Program-made: the position numbers and the translations under genes
Notes under the pieces: generated by a model
The model's input: the letters and a program-made list of their open reading frames with translations, nothing else
Database searches by the model: none
What the model was told of the DNA's origin: nothing
Part shown: piece by piece, positions 25,354 to 34,408 of the stretch
Numbering within the stretch: the stretch's first letter is position 1
Layout: each line of letters begins with the position of its first letter
Assembly (NCBI GenBank): GCA_050249955.1
Contig: JBFWPN010000001.1
Span: 620,001-684,000 of the forward strand
Direction of reading: 5' to 3'
Source: CAVVIG01 sp050249955
GTDB lineage: Bacteria > Acidobacteriota > Vicinamibacteria > Vicinamibacterales > CAVVIG01
DNA length: 64,000 nucleotides

Positions 25354-25392
25354 GCAGTCCCGCCCTGTCACCAGTTACCATCATCCCAGCCC

Positions 25393-26088
25393 ATGAGCCG
25401 CGTCCTCGTTGTTGAAGACGACCCCGATATCGCCGACCTGATGCGACGCTACCTCCAGAAGGGGGGGTTCGAGGTCGAGGTGCGTGCCGCGGGTCGCGAC
25501 GCGCTGAACCTGATCGCCGAGCACCCGCCGGACCTCCTGGTGCTGGACGTGATGCTGCCGCAGGTCAGCGGCCTCGACATCTGCCGGACGGTGCGGGGTG
25601 ACGAACGGACCGCCTCGATCCCGATCATCATGGTCACCGCACGCGCGGAGGAAGCAGAGCGCATCGCCGGTCTCGACCTTGGCGCCGACGACTACCTCGC
25701 CAAGCCCTTCAGCCCCGGCGAACTGGTGGCCCGTGTCCGCGCCCTGCTCCGCCGCGCGGCGCGCACCCCGGTGCTCGATGCCACGATCGCGTACGGCCCC
25801 ATCCAGCTCGATCCGGGACAACACACCGTGACCAGCGGAGGCGAACCGGTCCTGCTGACCGCCAAGGAGTTCCTGCTCCTGCAGTACCTCCTGCGGAACC
25901 GCGGCCGCGTCCTGTCTCGCGATCTCCTCCTCACCGACGTGTGGGGTTACAAGTACACGGGAGGCACCCGCACGGTGGATGTCCACATCCGCCGGCTCCG
26001 CGAGAAGCTGCCACTCCTCGAACAGGCGCTCGTCACGGTCAAGCAGTTCGGCTATCGGCTGCTCGACACGCCGCCGGAGCTCCCGTAA
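25393..26088 (+). CDS. phoB: PhoB-type response regulator
   Basis: A 231-residue OmpR/PhoB-family regulator. The receiver domain has the acidic pair EDD (8-10), phospho-acceptor Asp52 and the Lys of AKPF. The C-terminal winged helix ends in a DNA-recognition segment, VDVHIRRLREKL. It is followed after two bases by a PhoR-like kinase gene, and a phosphate transporter operon lies next to the kinase. It is the best candidate to bind the 11-base direct repeats described below. A -10-like TACCAT lies 11 bases before ATG; I see no repeat array in its own promoter. Confidence 0.88.
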   Translation: MSRVLVVEDDPDIADLMRRYLQKGGFEVEVRAAGRDALNLIAEHPPDLLVLDVMLPQVSGLDICRTVRGDERTASIPIIMVTARAEEAERIAGLDLGADDYLAKPFSPGELVARVRALLRRAARTPVLDATIAYGPIQLDPGQHTVTSGGEPVLLTAKEFLLLQYLLRNRGRVLSRDLLLTDVWGYKYTGGTRTVDVHIRRLREKLPLLEQALVTVKQFGYRLLDTPPELP

Positions 26089-26090
26089 CC

Positions 26091-27890
26091 GTGCCACCGC
26101 GCGCCTCCTTCCAGATCAAGCTGTTCCTGGCCGGCGTGTCGGCCGCCGTGATGACCCTGCTCGTGGCGGCGGCGCTCTTCACCCTCACGCTGCAGCGCCA
26201 GAACAACGAGCGGGTGGAACAGATGCTGCGCGCGGAGGTGCGCGTCGCGGAGGAACTGCTGGCGCGGGCGCCTGCCACGCCGCCGGGTGCCGACGTCATC
26301 GTTCCCCTCGACGCGGAAGCGGATCGCATCGGCGCGCTGCTGACCGCGCGCGTCACTTTCATCGCCGCCGACGGCCGTGTCCTCGGCGACTCGGCGGAAC
26401 CGCTCGCTCGGATCGCGGCCATCGAGAACCACGCCGCGCGACCCGAGGTGGTGGCGGCCCGCGCCGGCGGGCTTGGCACGGCGAGGCGCGCAAGCACCAC
26501 GGTGGGCCAGGACATGCTCTACGTCGCGATCCCCGTGCGCCACCCGCAAGTGGCCGTCCTCCGGCTCGCGCTCCCGCTCACCACCATCCGCGAACAGCTG
26601 GGCAGCATCCTGACCGCGTCACTGACCGCCCTCGGCCTCGCGCTGCTCGGCGGCATCGTCAGCGCGGGCATCCTCGCGGGACGGATCGGTCAGCGTGTCC
26701 GCGCGATTGCCTGGGTCGCCCAGCGCTATCGCCAGGGCGATCTCACGCCGCCCCGCCTCGACTATGGCGACGACGAACTCGGCGTGGTCGCACGCGCGCT
26801 GGACGATTCGGTCCACGAACTCGGACATCGGCTCGAAGACCTGGAACGCGATCGCGGGCGGATGGCGGCGCTGCTCGCCGGCATGATCGAGGGGGTCATC
26901 GTGGTCGACCAGGCTGGGCGTCTCCAGCTCGTGAACACCGCCGCCCAGGAGATGCTGCGGATCGGCGACGCACCGGTCGGCCGCCATTACGTCGAGACGA
27001 TCCGCCACCCGGCCATTGCCGACATGCTGACGGCGGCCCTGAACGGCCGGACCTCGGAGTCGGTGGAATTCACGCCCCCGCGCGATACGGCCAGGACCAT
27101 CATCGCGCGCGCGGCGCCGGTCGCCTCGGGCTGGGCGCACGGCGCGGTCCTCGTGCTCCACGATGTCACGGAACTCAAGCGGGCCGACCGAATCCGGCGC
27201 GACTTCGTGGCGAACGTCTCGCACGAACTGCGCACGCCCCTGACGGCCATTCGCGGCTACGTCGAGGCGCTCTCGGACGACGACGTGAACGAGGACGATC
27301 GGCATCGCTTCCTCGAGGTGATCATGCGGCATGCACGCCGCATGGAGCGGCTGGTGCAGGACCTGCTGCGGCTGGCCCGCCTCGACGCGGGCCAGGAAAC
27401 GCTGGACATCACGGGCTGCGACCTGCGTGCGCTGCTGCAGGCCGTGGTCGCCGACCTCGAGCCGGCATTCGACGGACGGGGGCAGGATGCGCAGGTCGCC
27501 ATCGGCGACGGTGCGGCGCACACCCAGGCCGATCCGGCCAAGCTGCACGACGCCCTCAGGAACCTGGTGGCCAATGCGAGCGCCTACGCGCCGGAGAACT
27601 CGGTCATCGAGCTGGCCACCCGCACCACCCCTGCCGGCATCGCCATCGACGTGATGGACCGCGGACCCGGGATTCCCGAGGAGGACCGCTCCCGTGTCTT
27701 CGAGCGCTTCTATCGGGTGGACAAGTCACGGGCCCGGGATCCCGGCGGCACCGGGCTCGGCCTCGCGATTGTCAGGCACCTGGTGGAGCTGCACGGCGGC
27801 CACGTGTCGGTCACCAACCGCCCGCAGGGGGGCGCCTGCTTCACCGTGGAGCTGCCGCGGCAGGTGAAGGGCCGGGGCGAGCCGGCCTGA
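26091..27890 (+). CDS. phoR: PhoR-type sensor histidine kinase
   Basis: A 599-residue membrane kinase. It has a transmembrane helix at about 10-35, a periplasmic domain of about 145 residues, a second helix at about 185-210, HAMP, PAS (about 265-365), a HisKA domain with the phospho-His in SHELRTPL, and an ATPase domain with N (NLVANA), G1 (DRGPGIP), F and G2 (GGTGLGLAI) boxes. The large periplasmic domain is unlike E. coli PhoR, which has almost none, and more like Bacillus PhoR. The GTG start two bases after the phoB stop implies coupling. It is thought to report Pst/PhoU state and phosphorylate PhoB. Confidence 0.88.
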   Translation: MPPRASFQIKLFLAGVSAAVMTLLVAAALFTLTLQRQNNERVEQMLRAEVRVAEELLARAPATPPGADVIVPLDAEADRIGALLTARVTFIAADGRVLGDSAEPLARIAAIENHAARPEVVAARAGGLGTARRASTTVGQDMLYVAIPVRHPQVAVLRLALPLTTIREQLGSILTASLTALGLALLGGIVSAGILAGRIGQRVRAIAWVAQRYRQGDLTPPRLDYGDDELGVVARALDDSVHELGHRLEDLERDRGRMAALLAGMIEGVIVVDQAGRLQLVNTAAQEMLRIGDAPVGRHYVETIRHPAIADMLTAALNGRTSESVEFTPPRDTARTIIARAAPVASGWAHGAVLVLHDVTELKRADRIRRDFVANVSHELRTPLTAIRGYVEALSDDDVNEDDRHRFLEVIMRHARRMERLVQDLLRLARLDAGQETLDITGCDLRALLQAVVADLEPAFDGRGQDAQVAIGDGAAHTQADPAKLHDALRNLVANASAYAPENSVIELATRTTPAGIAIDVMDRGPGIPEEDRSRVFERFYRVDKSRARDPGGTGLGLAIVRHLVELHGGHVSVTNRPQGGACFTVELPRQVKGRGEPA

Positions 27891-27902
27891 CGCGACCTGC
27901 CC

Positions 27903-28895
27903 TCAGTTGGCGCCGGCGAGGTGGAGCAGGAAGAACGTGCCGGCGCCGATGGCGAACGCCGCGGGAATGGTGAGCACCCAGGCCCAGACGATCTGTCCGG
28001 CCACACCCCAGCGGACCGCGGAAAGGCGGCGCGTGGCGCCGACACCGACGATGGCGCCGGTGATGGCGTGGGTCGTGCTCACCGGCACGCCAGTGAGCGT
28101 GGCGATCATGAGCGCCGTGGCCGCGCCGGTCTCGGCGGCGAACCCGCCCACCGGCTGCAGCTTGGTGATCTTCGACCCCATCGTGTGGATGATGCGCCAG
28201 CCGCCGGCCAGCGTGCCGAGGCCGATGGCCGTGTGCGCGGCCAGCACCACCCAGAAGGGGATGTCGAACGTGGGGATGTAGCCGGCGGCGAAGAGGATGC
28301 CGGCAATGATGCCCATGGTCTTCTGCGCGTCGTTGGCACCGTGGTTCAGCGAGAAGAACGCCGCCGACACCAGCTGCAGCCTGCGGAACCACCGGTCCAC
28401 CCGCGAGGGCGGCGTCCACCGGAAGATCCAGAGGATGGCGGTCATCAGGGCGAGCCCCGAGACCAGGCCGATCATCGGGGACAGGAAGATGAAGATCAGG
28501 GTGAGCGTCCAGCCGCTCGGGATGATTGCCGCGAAGCCGGCCTTGGCCACGGCTGCGCCGGCGTAGCCGCCGATGAGCGCGTGCGACGAGCTGGTGGGCA
28601 GGCCGAAGTACCAGGTGATCAGGTCCCAGACGATCGCGCCGGTCAGCCCGCCGAACACGACGGCGAAGGTGACGATCTTGATGTCGATCATCCCCGAGCC
28701 CACCGTCTTGGCCACGGCGGTGCCGAACACGAAGGCGGCCACGAAGTTGAAGAACGCGGCCCAGATGACGGCCTTGCCGGGCGAGAGGACGCGCGTCGAC
28801 ACGACGGTCGCGATTGAATTCGCCGCGTCGTGGAATCCGTTGATGTAGTCGAAGACGAGCGCGATGGTGATGAGCGCGACGACGATCCAGAACAT
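27903..28895 (-). CDS. pit: PiT-family low-affinity phosphate transporter
   Basis: A 330-residue inner-membrane transporter for metal-phosphate complexes, driven by ion gradients. Both copies of the family signature are present: GFHDAANSIATVV near residue 20 with GLPTSSSHALIG, and GANDAQKTMG with GVPVSTTHAITG in the second half. It lies six bases after the DUF47 gene, the usual pairing. The operon promoter carries a two-unit Pho-box-like repeat at 29584-29601. It converges with phoR. Confidence 0.93.
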   Translation of the reverse strand: MFWIVVALITIALVFDYINGFHDAANSIATVVSTRVLSPGKAVIWAAFFNFVAAFVFGTAVAKTVGSGMIDIKIVTFAVVFGGLTGAIVWDLITWYFGLPTSSSHALIGGYAGAAVAKAGFAAIIPSGWTLTLIFIFLSPMIGLVSGLALMTAILWIFRWTPPSRVDRWFRRLQLVSAAFFSLNHGANDAQKTMGIIAGILFAAGYIPTFDIPFWVVLAAHTAIGLGTLAGGWRIIHTMGSKITKLQPVGGFAAETGAATALMIATLTGVPVSTTHAITGAIVGVGATRRLSAVRWGVAGQIVWAWVLTIPAAFAIGAGTFFLLHLAGAN

Positions 28896-28901
28896 CTGGC
28901 G

Positions 28902-29519
28902 CTAACCGTGCTTGACGACGACGCCCTCGAGGACGTTGGCGACGTCCTCGCACCGATCGGTGGCGTGCTCGAGGAAGTCCAGGGTTTCCTTCCACTTGAT
29001 CACGGCAATCGGATCCTTCTCGTCCTCGAAGAGCCGCATCACCGCATCCTGGTGGATGCGATCGGCCTCGTTCTCGAGGCGGTTGATCTCGACCGCGTGC
29101 GTGGTGACCCCCTTCTTGCGCTCGAGCGCCTCGAGCGCCAGCCGGATCTGCTTGGTGCTCTCGGTGATCGTGCGGGCGAGTTCGCGGGCGCCGAACCGGA
29201 TGTGATTGAGCTTGTAGAGCTTCACGAGCGTGGCGGCCGCATCGATGGCGTCCATCACGTCGTCCAGCGACTTGGCCAGTTCGTGGATGTCTTCGCGGTC
29301 GATCGGCGTGACGAACGTGCGATTCAGGCGGGAGATGATGTCGTGCGTGAGGAAGTCGCACTTGTGCTCGATTTCCTTGATCTCTTCCGCCTTCGCCCAG
29401 ATCGGCTCGTCGGTGGAGAGCATCGCCTCGAGTTGCGCGGCTCCGCGCTGGAGCTCGTCGGCCAGCGCCTGGAAGTCAGCGTAGAACTTCTCCTCGCGCG
29501 GTATCAGGCGGAATGCCAA
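28902..29519 (-). CDS. DUF47/PhoU-like phosphate transport regulator
   Basis: A 205-residue all-helical protein of the DUF47 family, structurally like PhoU, normally paired with PiT transporters and thought to regulate them. The N-terminus AFRLIPREEKFY is the family hallmark, so I chose TTG 29519, which makes it begin exactly there. The rest shows paired acidic/His helices (EIEHKCDFLTHDI, ENEADRIHQDAV), which bind metal clusters in PhoU-type folds. It is first gene of the operon with pit. Confidence 0.85.
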   Translation of the reverse strand: MAFRLIPREEKFYADFQALADELQRGAAQLEAMLSTDEPIWAKAEEIKEIEHKCDFLTHDIISRLNRTFVTPIDREDIHELAKSLDDVMDAIDAAATLVKLYKLNHIRFGARELARTITESTKQIRLALEALERKKGVTTHAVEINRLENEADRIHQDAVMRLFEDEKDPIAVIKWKETLDFLEHATDRCEDVANVLEGVVVKHG

Positions 29520-29568
29520 CGGTTCTTCCCCTTCCTGTCGCTGTCGAATCGCGGACGCAAACCGCTGG

Positions 29569-29601
29569 ATTGTAGCAGATCCATTTACATTGCCGTTACA
29601 T
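29569..29601 (-). promoter_or_regulatory. Pho-box pair and -10 of the DUF47-pit operon
   Basis: Read on the minus strand, ATGTAAC (29601-29595) and ATGTAAA (29590-29584) form a direct repeat with 11-base spacing. After nine bases comes TACAAT (29574-29569). There is no -35 box. The transcript would have a leader of about 43 bases. Only two units are evident here, against four in other promoters. Confidence 0.65.
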
Positions 29602-29654
29602 CCATGCGCCCGGAGCGACCGTGGCGGGTGTACCATTTGCAGCACGGAGAAACG

Positions 29655-30929
29655 GTGAACAACGAGGTTCTGGCAATCATCCTGGGCGGCGGTCAGGGGT
29701 CGCGCCTGTTTCCGCTCACGCAACTACGCTCCAAGCCGGCGGTGCCCATCGCGGGCAAGTACCGCCTGATCGACATTCCCGTCAGCAACTGCCTGCACGC
29801 GGACATCCGCCGGATCTTCGTCCTGACGCAGTTCAACTCGGCGTCGCTGAACAGGCACATCAGCCAGACCTACCGGATGGACCTCTTCAGCCCGGGGTTC
29901 GTCGAGATTCTCGCGGCGGAGATCACGCCCGAGAACACCAAGTGGTTCCAGGGCACGGCCGACGCCGTGCGCAAGGCCTCGCGCCACTTCCTGCGCTACG
30001 ACGCCGACTACTACCTGATTCTGGCCGGCGACCACCTGTACCGCATGGACTACGGCGAGATGGTGGAGGCGCACATCGATCGCCGCGCCGACATCACCAT
30101 CGCCGCACAGCCGTGCACGCCCGAGGATGCCACCCAGATGGGCATCTTCCGCTTCGACCGCGAGGGACACATCGTCGCCTTCGAGGAGAAGCCGAACGAG
30201 GCACGCCTCGCCGAGATCGGGCAGAGCATCCCGCCCGGGTCGATGGTGGCGGGCCACGCCGCCGACAAGCCGTTCGTGGCGTCGATGGGCGTGTACGTCT
30301 TCTCGCGCGAAGTGCTGATGGACCTGCTGGCGGAAGGCGACGCCGCCGACTTCGGCCGCGAGGTCATCCCGTCCGCGCTCAACCGGTACCGGGTGAACTC
30401 CTACCTGTTCCGCGGTTACTGGGCGGACGTCGGCACGGTGAAGTCGTTCTACGACGCGAACATCATGCTCACCAAGCCCGGGTCCCCCTTCAAGTTCTAC
30501 GACCCGGCGCGTCCCATCTTCACGCATCCCCGGTTCCTGCCGGGGTCGCGCCTGGTGGACGCCCGCGTGCACGACGCGGTGGTCGCGGAGGGGTGCTACC
30601 TGGGACAGTGCAATGTCGAGGAGTCGGTGATCGGCATCCGCACCCACGTGCTCGAGGGGACGACAATCACGCGTTCGGTCCTGCTCGGCGCTGACTACTA
30701 CGAATCGGACAGCGTGGCCCCGTCGCGCGGCGACGCGCCGAGGCTCGGCATCGGCCGGAACGTGGTGCTGGACAAGGTGATCGTCGACAAGAACGCCCGT
30801 GTTGGCGATGGCAGCCGCCTCGTCAACGAGAAGGGGCTGGACCACCTCGACGGCGACGGGTTCTACATCCGCGACGGCGTCATCATCGTTCCCAAGGACG
30901 GCGTCATCAAGCCCGGCACGGTCGTTTAA
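29655..30929 (+). CDS. glgC: Glucose-1-phosphate adenylyltransferase
   Basis: A 424-residue enzyme that makes ADP-glucose from glucose-1-phosphate and ATP, the first step of glycogen synthesis. The nucleotidyltransferase motif GGGQGSRLFPLT, the regulatory/substrate segment KPAVPIAGKYRLIDIPVSN, WFQGTADA and the C-terminal left-handed helix are typical. I chose GTG 29655, which has GGAGA six bases upstream and leads straight into the motif; an ATG at 29604 is also possible. A -10-like TACCAT is at 29631. Its stop codon lies inside the first unit of the next promoter's repeat array. Confidence 0.92.
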   Translation: MNNEVLAIILGGGQGSRLFPLTQLRSKPAVPIAGKYRLIDIPVSNCLHADIRRIFVLTQFNSASLNRHISQTYRMDLFSPGFVEILAAEITPENTKWFQGTADAVRKASRHFLRYDADYYLILAGDHLYRMDYGEMVEAHIDRRADITIAAQPCTPEDATQMGIFRFDREGHIVAFEEKPNEARLAEIGQSIPPGSMVAGHAADKPFVASMGVYVFSREVLMDLLAEGDAADFGREVIPSALNRYRVNSYLFRGYWADVGTVKSFYDANIMLTKPGSPFKFYDPARPIFTHPRFLPGSRLVDARVHDAVVAEGCYLGQCNVEESVIGIRTHVLEGTTITRSVLLGADYYESDSVAPSRGDAPRLGIGRNVVLDKVIVDKNARVGDGSRLVNEKGLDHLDGDGFYIRDGVIIVPKDGVIKPGTVV

Positions 30930-30979
30930 CACAGCCGAAACACGCGCGTCACTCCGCCCTTACTCCCGCTTCCTACAGT
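30924..30979 (+). promoter_or_regulatory. Four-unit Pho-box array and -10 of the 31-34 kb TonB receptor
   Basis: GTTTAAC (30924), CCGAAAC (30935), GCGTCAC (30946) and CCCTTAC (30957) start at exact 11-base steps, and all end in AC. Ten bases after the last one is TACAGT (30974-30979). No -35 box is present. The first unit overlaps the glgC stop. Confidence 0.7.
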
Positions 30980-30985
30980 GGCTTC

Positions 30986-31083
30986 GTGGCCCCGGCCGTC
31001 TGGCCGGACCAGCCACGGAGTCCGGCCATGAGCGCCGGCTCCAGACCCCGATGTGCGGGGTCGAGCGTAGTGGGAGGCATCAC
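30986..31083 (+). other. Structured leader of the 31-34 kb TonB receptor mRNA
   Basis: The inferred leader of about 98 bases contains a nine-bp hairpin (31001-31009 with 31020-31028) and a seven-bp hairpin (31044-31050 with 31056-31062). GGAGG (31073-31077) lies six bases before ATG 31084. No known riboswitch was recognised. Confidence 0.45.
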
Positions 31084-34000
31084 ATGAGAGTGTTTCGCTG
31101 GATCGCGGCGGTCATCCTGGCCGCGACCATCCCTGCAACGGCGTTCGCGCAGCAGACGGAGTCGCGCGTGCTCGGCCGGGTCGTGGACCAGAGCGACGCG
31201 GCGCTGCCCGGGGCCACGGTGAACGTGGAATCCCTCGATACCGGCAGCGTGCGGTCGGTGGTCACCGACGAGGAGGGGGCCTTCACCGTCACCAACCTGG
31301 GTCCCGGACGGTACCGCGTGCGGATCGAACTGAGCGGCTTCCGTGAGGAAACGCGCTCGGTGGTGCTCGGCGTCGGCCAGTCGGAGCGGATTGCCGTGAG
31401 CCTGGGCGTGGCAGGCATCAGCGAGTCGGTGAGCGTCTCGGCGGTTGCGCCAGTGCTCGACGTGGCCTCGGCCAGGGTGGGCGTCAACGTCTCCCCGGAG
31501 GAGGTGCAGAACCTGCCGGTGAACGGCCGCAACTTCGCCAACCTGATGACGCTGGCGCCCGGCGCGACGAGCGACGGCAACGGCGGCTGGGCGTCGGTGC
31601 GGTTCAACGGCAAGTCGAACCAGCAGAACTACCTGAACTACGACGGTGTCGACGGCACCTACGTGTGGGACGCGAGCCCCGGTTACCTGAACGCCACCGG
31701 TTCGCAGTTCCGCCTGCAGACCTCGATGGAGTCCGTGGCGGAGTTCCGCGTGAACTCGGGCCTGGCCCCGGCCGAGAGCGGCCTTGGCTCGGGCGGCAAC
31801 ATCACGGTGGTCAGCAAGAGCGGCAGCAACACATTCCGCGGCTCGCTGTTCGAGTACGGCCGGAACGACGCCCTCGACGCGGCCAGCAAGTACGACAACA
31901 AGAAGCAGCCACTCTCGATGAACCAGTTCGGCGGTTCGCTCGGCGGCGCACTCAAGCCGAACCGGACGTTCTTCTTCGGGAGCTACGAGGGCCTGCGCCA
32001 GACCACCGGCCTGTCGTTCACCGAGGCGGTGCCGAGCGCCGAGGCCCGTCGCCGGATTCTTGCCGGTGAGCCGATCGGCACGGGCGGCGGCCAGAGCCCG
32101 GCCCGTACGCAGGCCGTGGCTGCGCTGCTCGCCGGCTTCCCGGAAGGCACCGTGGCGACCGCGAACCCGCTGCTGGCGCTGGCCACCAACGTGACCGAAG
32201 CCAGGCAGCGCGAGCACACCGCGTCACTCCGCATCGACCACCGCTTCTCGAACTCCCAGTCGTTCTATGCACGCTACCTGTTCAGCGACGGCAACGTCGA
32301 CACGCCGGACCGCACGGTGACGGCACGCCGCGTGCGCGCGAAGCAGCGGCCGCAGAACCTGGTCTTCAACCACCAGTCGGTGTTCGGCACGTCGCTGGTG
32401 AACGAGGTGAAGTTCGGCTTCAACTCCCCGCACACGAGCGCCATCGCCTTCGGGGCCACCGCGGGCTACGACCCGGTCGGCGTCTCCCTCTCGGGTACGG
32501 TCACCTCGTCCAGCATCGACGCACGCGGCACCAGCGGCATCGCCCGCAGCGGACTCCTGATCCGCGCCTCGAGCGCGTCGTCGACCACGGGCTCGGAGTT
32601 CACGCCCACCTCGCTCGCCTTCAGCGATGCCCTCACCTGGACGCGCGGCCGCCACACGGTGAAGTTCGGCGGTGAGTACCGCCAGATTCGCGGCAACTTC
32701 CAGTTCCTGGGCAGCACCGAGGTCACCTACAACAGCGTGAACGACTTCATCGACAACCGGCCGGCGGCCGTGCAGGTGGCGCTCGACTCCCCTGTCTTCT
32801 CGCCCCGCCAGTTCTACGCCATCGGCTTCGTGCAGGACTCCTGGCGGACGACCGACAGGCTGACGCTCGAACTCGGGCTCCGCTACGACTACTACTCGGT
32901 TGTCAGGGAGGCGAACGGGCTGGCCAAGCCCTTCTTCGTCGAGGACAACGCGTTCTCGTCGAACCCCGACAACTTCTACGACCCGGACCGGAACAACTTC
33001 GCGCCGCGCCTGTCGGCCGCCTACCAGCTGAACGACAAGACGGTGGTGCGCGGTGGCTTCGGCCTCTACTACGGTCCCGGCCAGTTCGAGGACCGCATCC
33101 AGCCGATCGAGAACTACATCGAGCGGCGGCGCGCGCAGCAGGCCGACGTCCCGAACAACGGCCTGGCCTACCCCTTCACCGGTATCAACCTCGGCAATCA
33201 GCTGTCGGTCCGCGGCTACACGCACAAGCGGCCCGATGAATACAACGTCCAGTACGGCGCCAGCGTCTCGCGCGAGCTCCCCGGCCAGATCAACCTGACG
33301 GTGGGCTACACAGGCAGCCAGGGCAAGGACATGTTCCTGCGCGGCGTCTCCAACACGCTGGACCTCACCACGCGCACGCGACAGGCCCCGGTCGTTGGCC
33401 AGGTGGACTACAAGACGTCCGGCTGCGTGGATGGCCTCGTCATCAACGGCAATCCCATCACGGGCTGCGGCTACGCCGAGTACAACGCGCTGCAGATCAG
33501 CGCCACGCGCCGCTTCCGCTCCGGCTTCACGGGCGGCTTCCAGTACCAGCTCTCGAAGAACAGGGGCACCACGCAGGGCTCCAACGAGGCGGCGACGACG
33601 CAGAACACGTTCGACTTCGAGACCGAGTACGGTACGAACCCGCAGGACATCCCGCACACCGTCAACGGCTCCCTGGTCTACCAGATCCCTGGCAACGGCA
33701 TGTGGACCGGCGGCTGGCGCATCGGTGGCATCGTGAATGCGCGCAGCGGCGTGCCGATCAACGTGGTCATCGCGCGTCCGGACAACACCTCGGTGGGCGG
33801 CGTGACGGTGGTGAACATCCCCGGCGGCAACAGCCGCGGCACGCAGCGGCCCGACCTGGTGCCCGGCGTGAACCCGTATCTCGAGAACGGCGGCGTCCGC
33901 TACCTGAACCCCGCCGCGTTCGCCACGCCGCAGCCCGGCACCTTCGGCAACCTCCCGCGCAACTTCCTGCGCGGCCCCGGCTTCTGGCAGGCCGACCTGA

Positions 34001-34242
34001 TGGTGAGCAAGGACCTGCGCTTCGGCAGCTCCCAGTCGGTGCAGCTCAGGGTCGAGGTCTTCAACATCCTGAACCGGCTGAACTACGAGAACCCGGCCGC
34101 CACGCTGCCCAACGGCACGCCCGGCGTGCCCTTCACCGACGCCCAGGTGGGCACGTTCGGCTACATGCTGGGTCCGCTGAACCGCACGGTCGGCCTGGGC
34201 ACGGCGCGCCAGACGCAGGTATCGCTCCGCTACTCGTTCTGA
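31084..34242 (+). CDS. Oar-type giant TonB-dependent receptor, probable Pho-regulon member
   Basis: A 1052-residue outer-membrane protein. A signal peptide (WIAAVILAATIPATAFA) is followed by a carboxypeptidase-regulatory-like domain (about 25-110), a plug with the Oar-type motif LPVNGRNFANLM, a DGVDGTY segment, and a long barrel ending in the aromatic terminal YSF expected for BAM-dependent insertion. The Oar family handles large or unusual substrates; the ligand here is unknown. The four-unit repeat array upstream suggests induction by phosphate limitation, so a phosphorylated or polymeric phosphate source is a reasonable guess. Start ATG 31084 has GGAGG. A strong terminator follows the gene. 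Confidence 0.85.
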   Translation: MRVFRWIAAVILAATIPATAFAQQTESRVLGRVVDQSDAALPGATVNVESLDTGSVRSVVTDEEGAFTVTNLGPGRYRVRIELSGFREETRSVVLGVGQSERIAVSLGVAGISESVSVSAVAPVLDVASARVGVNVSPEEVQNLPVNGRNFANLMTLAPGATSDGNGGWASVRFNGKSNQQNYLNYDGVDGTYVWDASPGYLNATGSQFRLQTSMESVAEFRVNSGLAPAESGLGSGGNITVVSKSGSNTFRGSLFEYGRNDALDAASKYDNKKQPLSMNQFGGSLGGALKPNRTFFFGSYEGLRQTTGLSFTEAVPSAEARRRILAGEPIGTGGGQSPARTQAVAALLAGFPEGTVATANPLLALATNVTEARQREHTASLRIDHRFSNSQSFYARYLFSDGNVDTPDRTVTARRVRAKQRPQNLVFNHQSVFGTSLVNEVKFGFNSPHTSAIAFGATAGYDPVGVSLSGTVTSSSIDARGTSGIARSGLLIRASSASSTTGSEFTPTSLAFSDALTWTRGRHTVKFGGEYRQIRGNFQFLGSTEVTYNSVNDFIDNRPAAVQVALDSPVFSPRQFYAIGFVQDSWRTTDRLTLELGLRYDYYSVVREANGLAKPFFVEDNAFSSNPDNFYDPDRNNFAPRLSAAYQLNDKTVVRGGFGLYYGPGQFEDRIQPIENYIERRRAQQADVPNNGLAYPFTGINLGNQLSVRGYTHKRPDEYNVQYGASVSRELPGQINLTVGYTGSQGKDMFLRGVSNTLDLTTRTRQAPVVGQVDYKTSGCVDGLVINGNPITGCGYAEYNALQISATRRFRSGFTGGFQYQLSKNRGTTQGSNEAATTQNTFDFETEYGTNPQDIPHTVNGSLVYQIPGNGMWTGGWRIGGIVNARSGVPINVVIARPDNTSVGGVTVVNIPGGNSRGTQRPDLVPGVNPYLENGGVRYLNPAAFATPQPGTFGNLPRNFLRGPGFWQADLMVSKDLRFGSSQSVQLRVEVFNILNRLNYENPAATLPNGTPGVPFTDAQVGTFGYMLGPLNRTVGLGTARQTQVSLRYSF

Positions 34243-34249
34243 CGACCCG

Positions 34250-34267
34250 GCCCGCCTGAAAGCGGGC
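34250..34267. repeat. Imperfect REP-like palindrome after the TonB receptor
   Basis: GCCCGC/GCGGGC with one internal mismatch, eight bases after the stop codon. It has the same design as the palindromes in dnaE2 and at 23048. Confidence 0.5.
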
Positions 34268-34282
34268 GCTGCACGCACACGT

Positions 34283-34320
34283 GGGCCCGGGGGCGTATGT
34301 CCTCCGGGCCCTGTCCTTTT
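34283..34320 (+). terminator. Intrinsic terminator after the TonB receptor
   Basis: An 11-bp stem with one G-U pair (34283-34293 with 34301-34311) and a seven-base loop is followed by TGTCCTTTT. It separates the receptor from the glycerophosphodiesterase promoter. Confidence 0.75.
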
Positions 34321-34368
34321 GGCGGGTCGAACCTCTCCCGTGGTCTCCACGACGCCCGACGCGTCATC

Positions 34369-34402
34369 CTGTCACCCCGCCGTCACACGCAGCCGCTATA
34401 GT
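34369..34402 (+). promoter_or_regulatory. Pho box and -10 of the glycerophosphodiesterase gene
   Basis: CTGTCAC (34369) and CCGTCAC (34380) repeat at 11 bases, close to the E. coli Pho-box consensus. Ten bases later comes TATAGT (34397-34402), six bases before ATG 34409. The two positions further upstream at 11-base steps are weaker (CCACGAC and GACGCGT). The mRNA is probably leaderless. Confidence 0.7.
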
Positions 34403-34408
34403 TGTCGC

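Noticed and set aside
25365..25371. CTGTCAC upstream of phoB as a Pho box
   Set aside because: Only one unit is present, and it lies four bases from the -10-like TACCAT instead of ten, so it does not fit the pattern.
29604..29654. glgC starting at ATG 29604
   Set aside because: The 17 added residues do not resemble GlgC, the -10-like TACCAT lies inside, and GTG 29655 has a good GGAGA.
27841..34350. Long minus-strand frames opposite the kinase, transporter and receptor genes
   Set aside because: They follow the codon pattern of the real genes and lack domains, starts and ribosome sites.
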